Source: Streptomyces sp. NBC_00523
Lineage (GTDB): Bacteria; Actinomycetota; Actinomycetes; Streptomycetales; Streptomycetaceae
DNA: 64,000 nt
Reading direction: 5' to 3'
NCBI RefSeq assembly: GCF_036346615.1
Contig: NZ_CP107836.1
Coordinates: forward strand, 806,001 to 870,000
Each line of letters starts with the position of its first letter. Position 1 is the first letter of the stretch. This document shows, one piece after another, positions 63,827-64,000 of this stretch. The translations under genes and the position numbers were made by a program. The notes beneath the pieces are model-generated. The model searched no databases, was not told where the DNA came from, and saw only the letters and a program-made list of their open reading frames with translations.

Positions 63827-64000
63827 TCAGCAGCCGATCGGCGCGGAGCCGACGGCCACGTCGTCGAACCACAGGGTGTCGTCGCCCACCCCGTAGCTCT
63901 CCCAGCCCAGCCGCAGGGCGGTGGGCCGGGGCGGGGTGGTCCGCGAGAGCCACTGGTCGTCCACGTCACGCGTGGGGACGCCGTCGGCGTGCAGACCGGG
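63827..64000 (-). CDS. C-terminal fragment of a probable secreted carbohydrate-active or lectin-like protein (5' end outside window)
   Basis: The open frame runs from the window edge to TGA at 63827-63829 on the minus strand, giving 57 residues. It includes VDDQWLSRTTPPRPTALRLG, DDTLWFDDVAVG and ends SAPIGC. This resembles the end of concanavalin-A-like domains of secreted polysaccharide lyases or GH16-type proteins (strand-rich with a terminal Cys). The product is only tentative because the catalytic part is missing. Confidence 0.45.
   Translation of the reverse strand, partial: PGLHADGVPTRDVDDQWLSRTTPPRPTALRLGWESYGVGDDTLWFDDVAVGSAPIGC

Overview
The window is a high-GC actinobacterial chromosome segment that looks like Streptomyces. 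Codon use is strongly GC3-biased, GTG and TTG starts are common, and there are many Sec-secreted hydrolases. It also holds a KcsA-type potassium channel, SpoIIE-type phosphatases, Ser/Thr kinases, DasR-type operators and a c-di-AMP (ydaO) riboswitch in front of a cell-wall lytic enzyme. No rRNA, tRNA, CRISPR array, prophage or complete insertion sequence was seen.

Layout. 1-7.4 kb: LacI-family fragment, Asp-box propeller, ung, GlcNAc-kinase-like gene, degenerate CbiX-like protein, lactonase and FUSC membrane protein. 7.5-13.2 kb: HTH/TPR regulator divergent from a secreted M64 peptidase, an LPMO behind two DasR-like boxes, Lrp/AsnC regulator and Ser/Thr kinase. 13.2-23.1 kb: two coupled aldo/keto reductases, a 1165-residue secreted protein joining an M4 and an M28 peptidase, HTH regulator, and a discoidin/beta-helix protein. 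23.2-29.6 kb: SpoIIE-type phosphatase divergent from kcsA, geranylgeranyl-reductase-like flavoprotein, type II thioesterase and TetR regulator. 29.7-38.3 kb: MFS pump, LLM flavin oxidoreductase, a complete peptide-type ABC importer and an esterase, with mostly 4-bp ATGA overlaps. 38.3-44.1 kb: second SpoIIE-type phosphatase, small MT0933-like protein, FG-GAP protein, and LysM/SLT protein with its riboswitch. 44.4-47.2 kb: an iron-box-controlled dhbA-dhbE-dhbB (2,3-dihydroxybenzoate) locus. 47.2-64 kb: alpha/beta hydrolase, HelD-like helicase, GH92 mannosidase, katG, methyltransferase, Ser/Thr kinase with beta-propeller, GH18 chitinase, and a fahA operon with an IclR regulator.

How the genes fit together. 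The chitin side is coherent: LPMO and chitinase both carry DasR-like boxes, a GlcNAc-kinase-like gene lies nearby, and the lactonase has a box one base different from an LPMO box. GH92 and the discoidin/beta-helix gene have LacI-type palindromes in their leaders. The most unusual region is the dhb locus: its iron box is intact, but all three genes look damaged (dhbA lacks its N-terminal half, dhbE has an internal deletion of about 43 residues, and dhbB has ACG where the start should be plus a substituted active-site Lys). The second standout is the M4-M28 double peptidase, whose M28 ligand spacing matches Streptomyces griseus aminopeptidase exactly. All homology statements come from reading the sequence against remembered family members; no database search was run.
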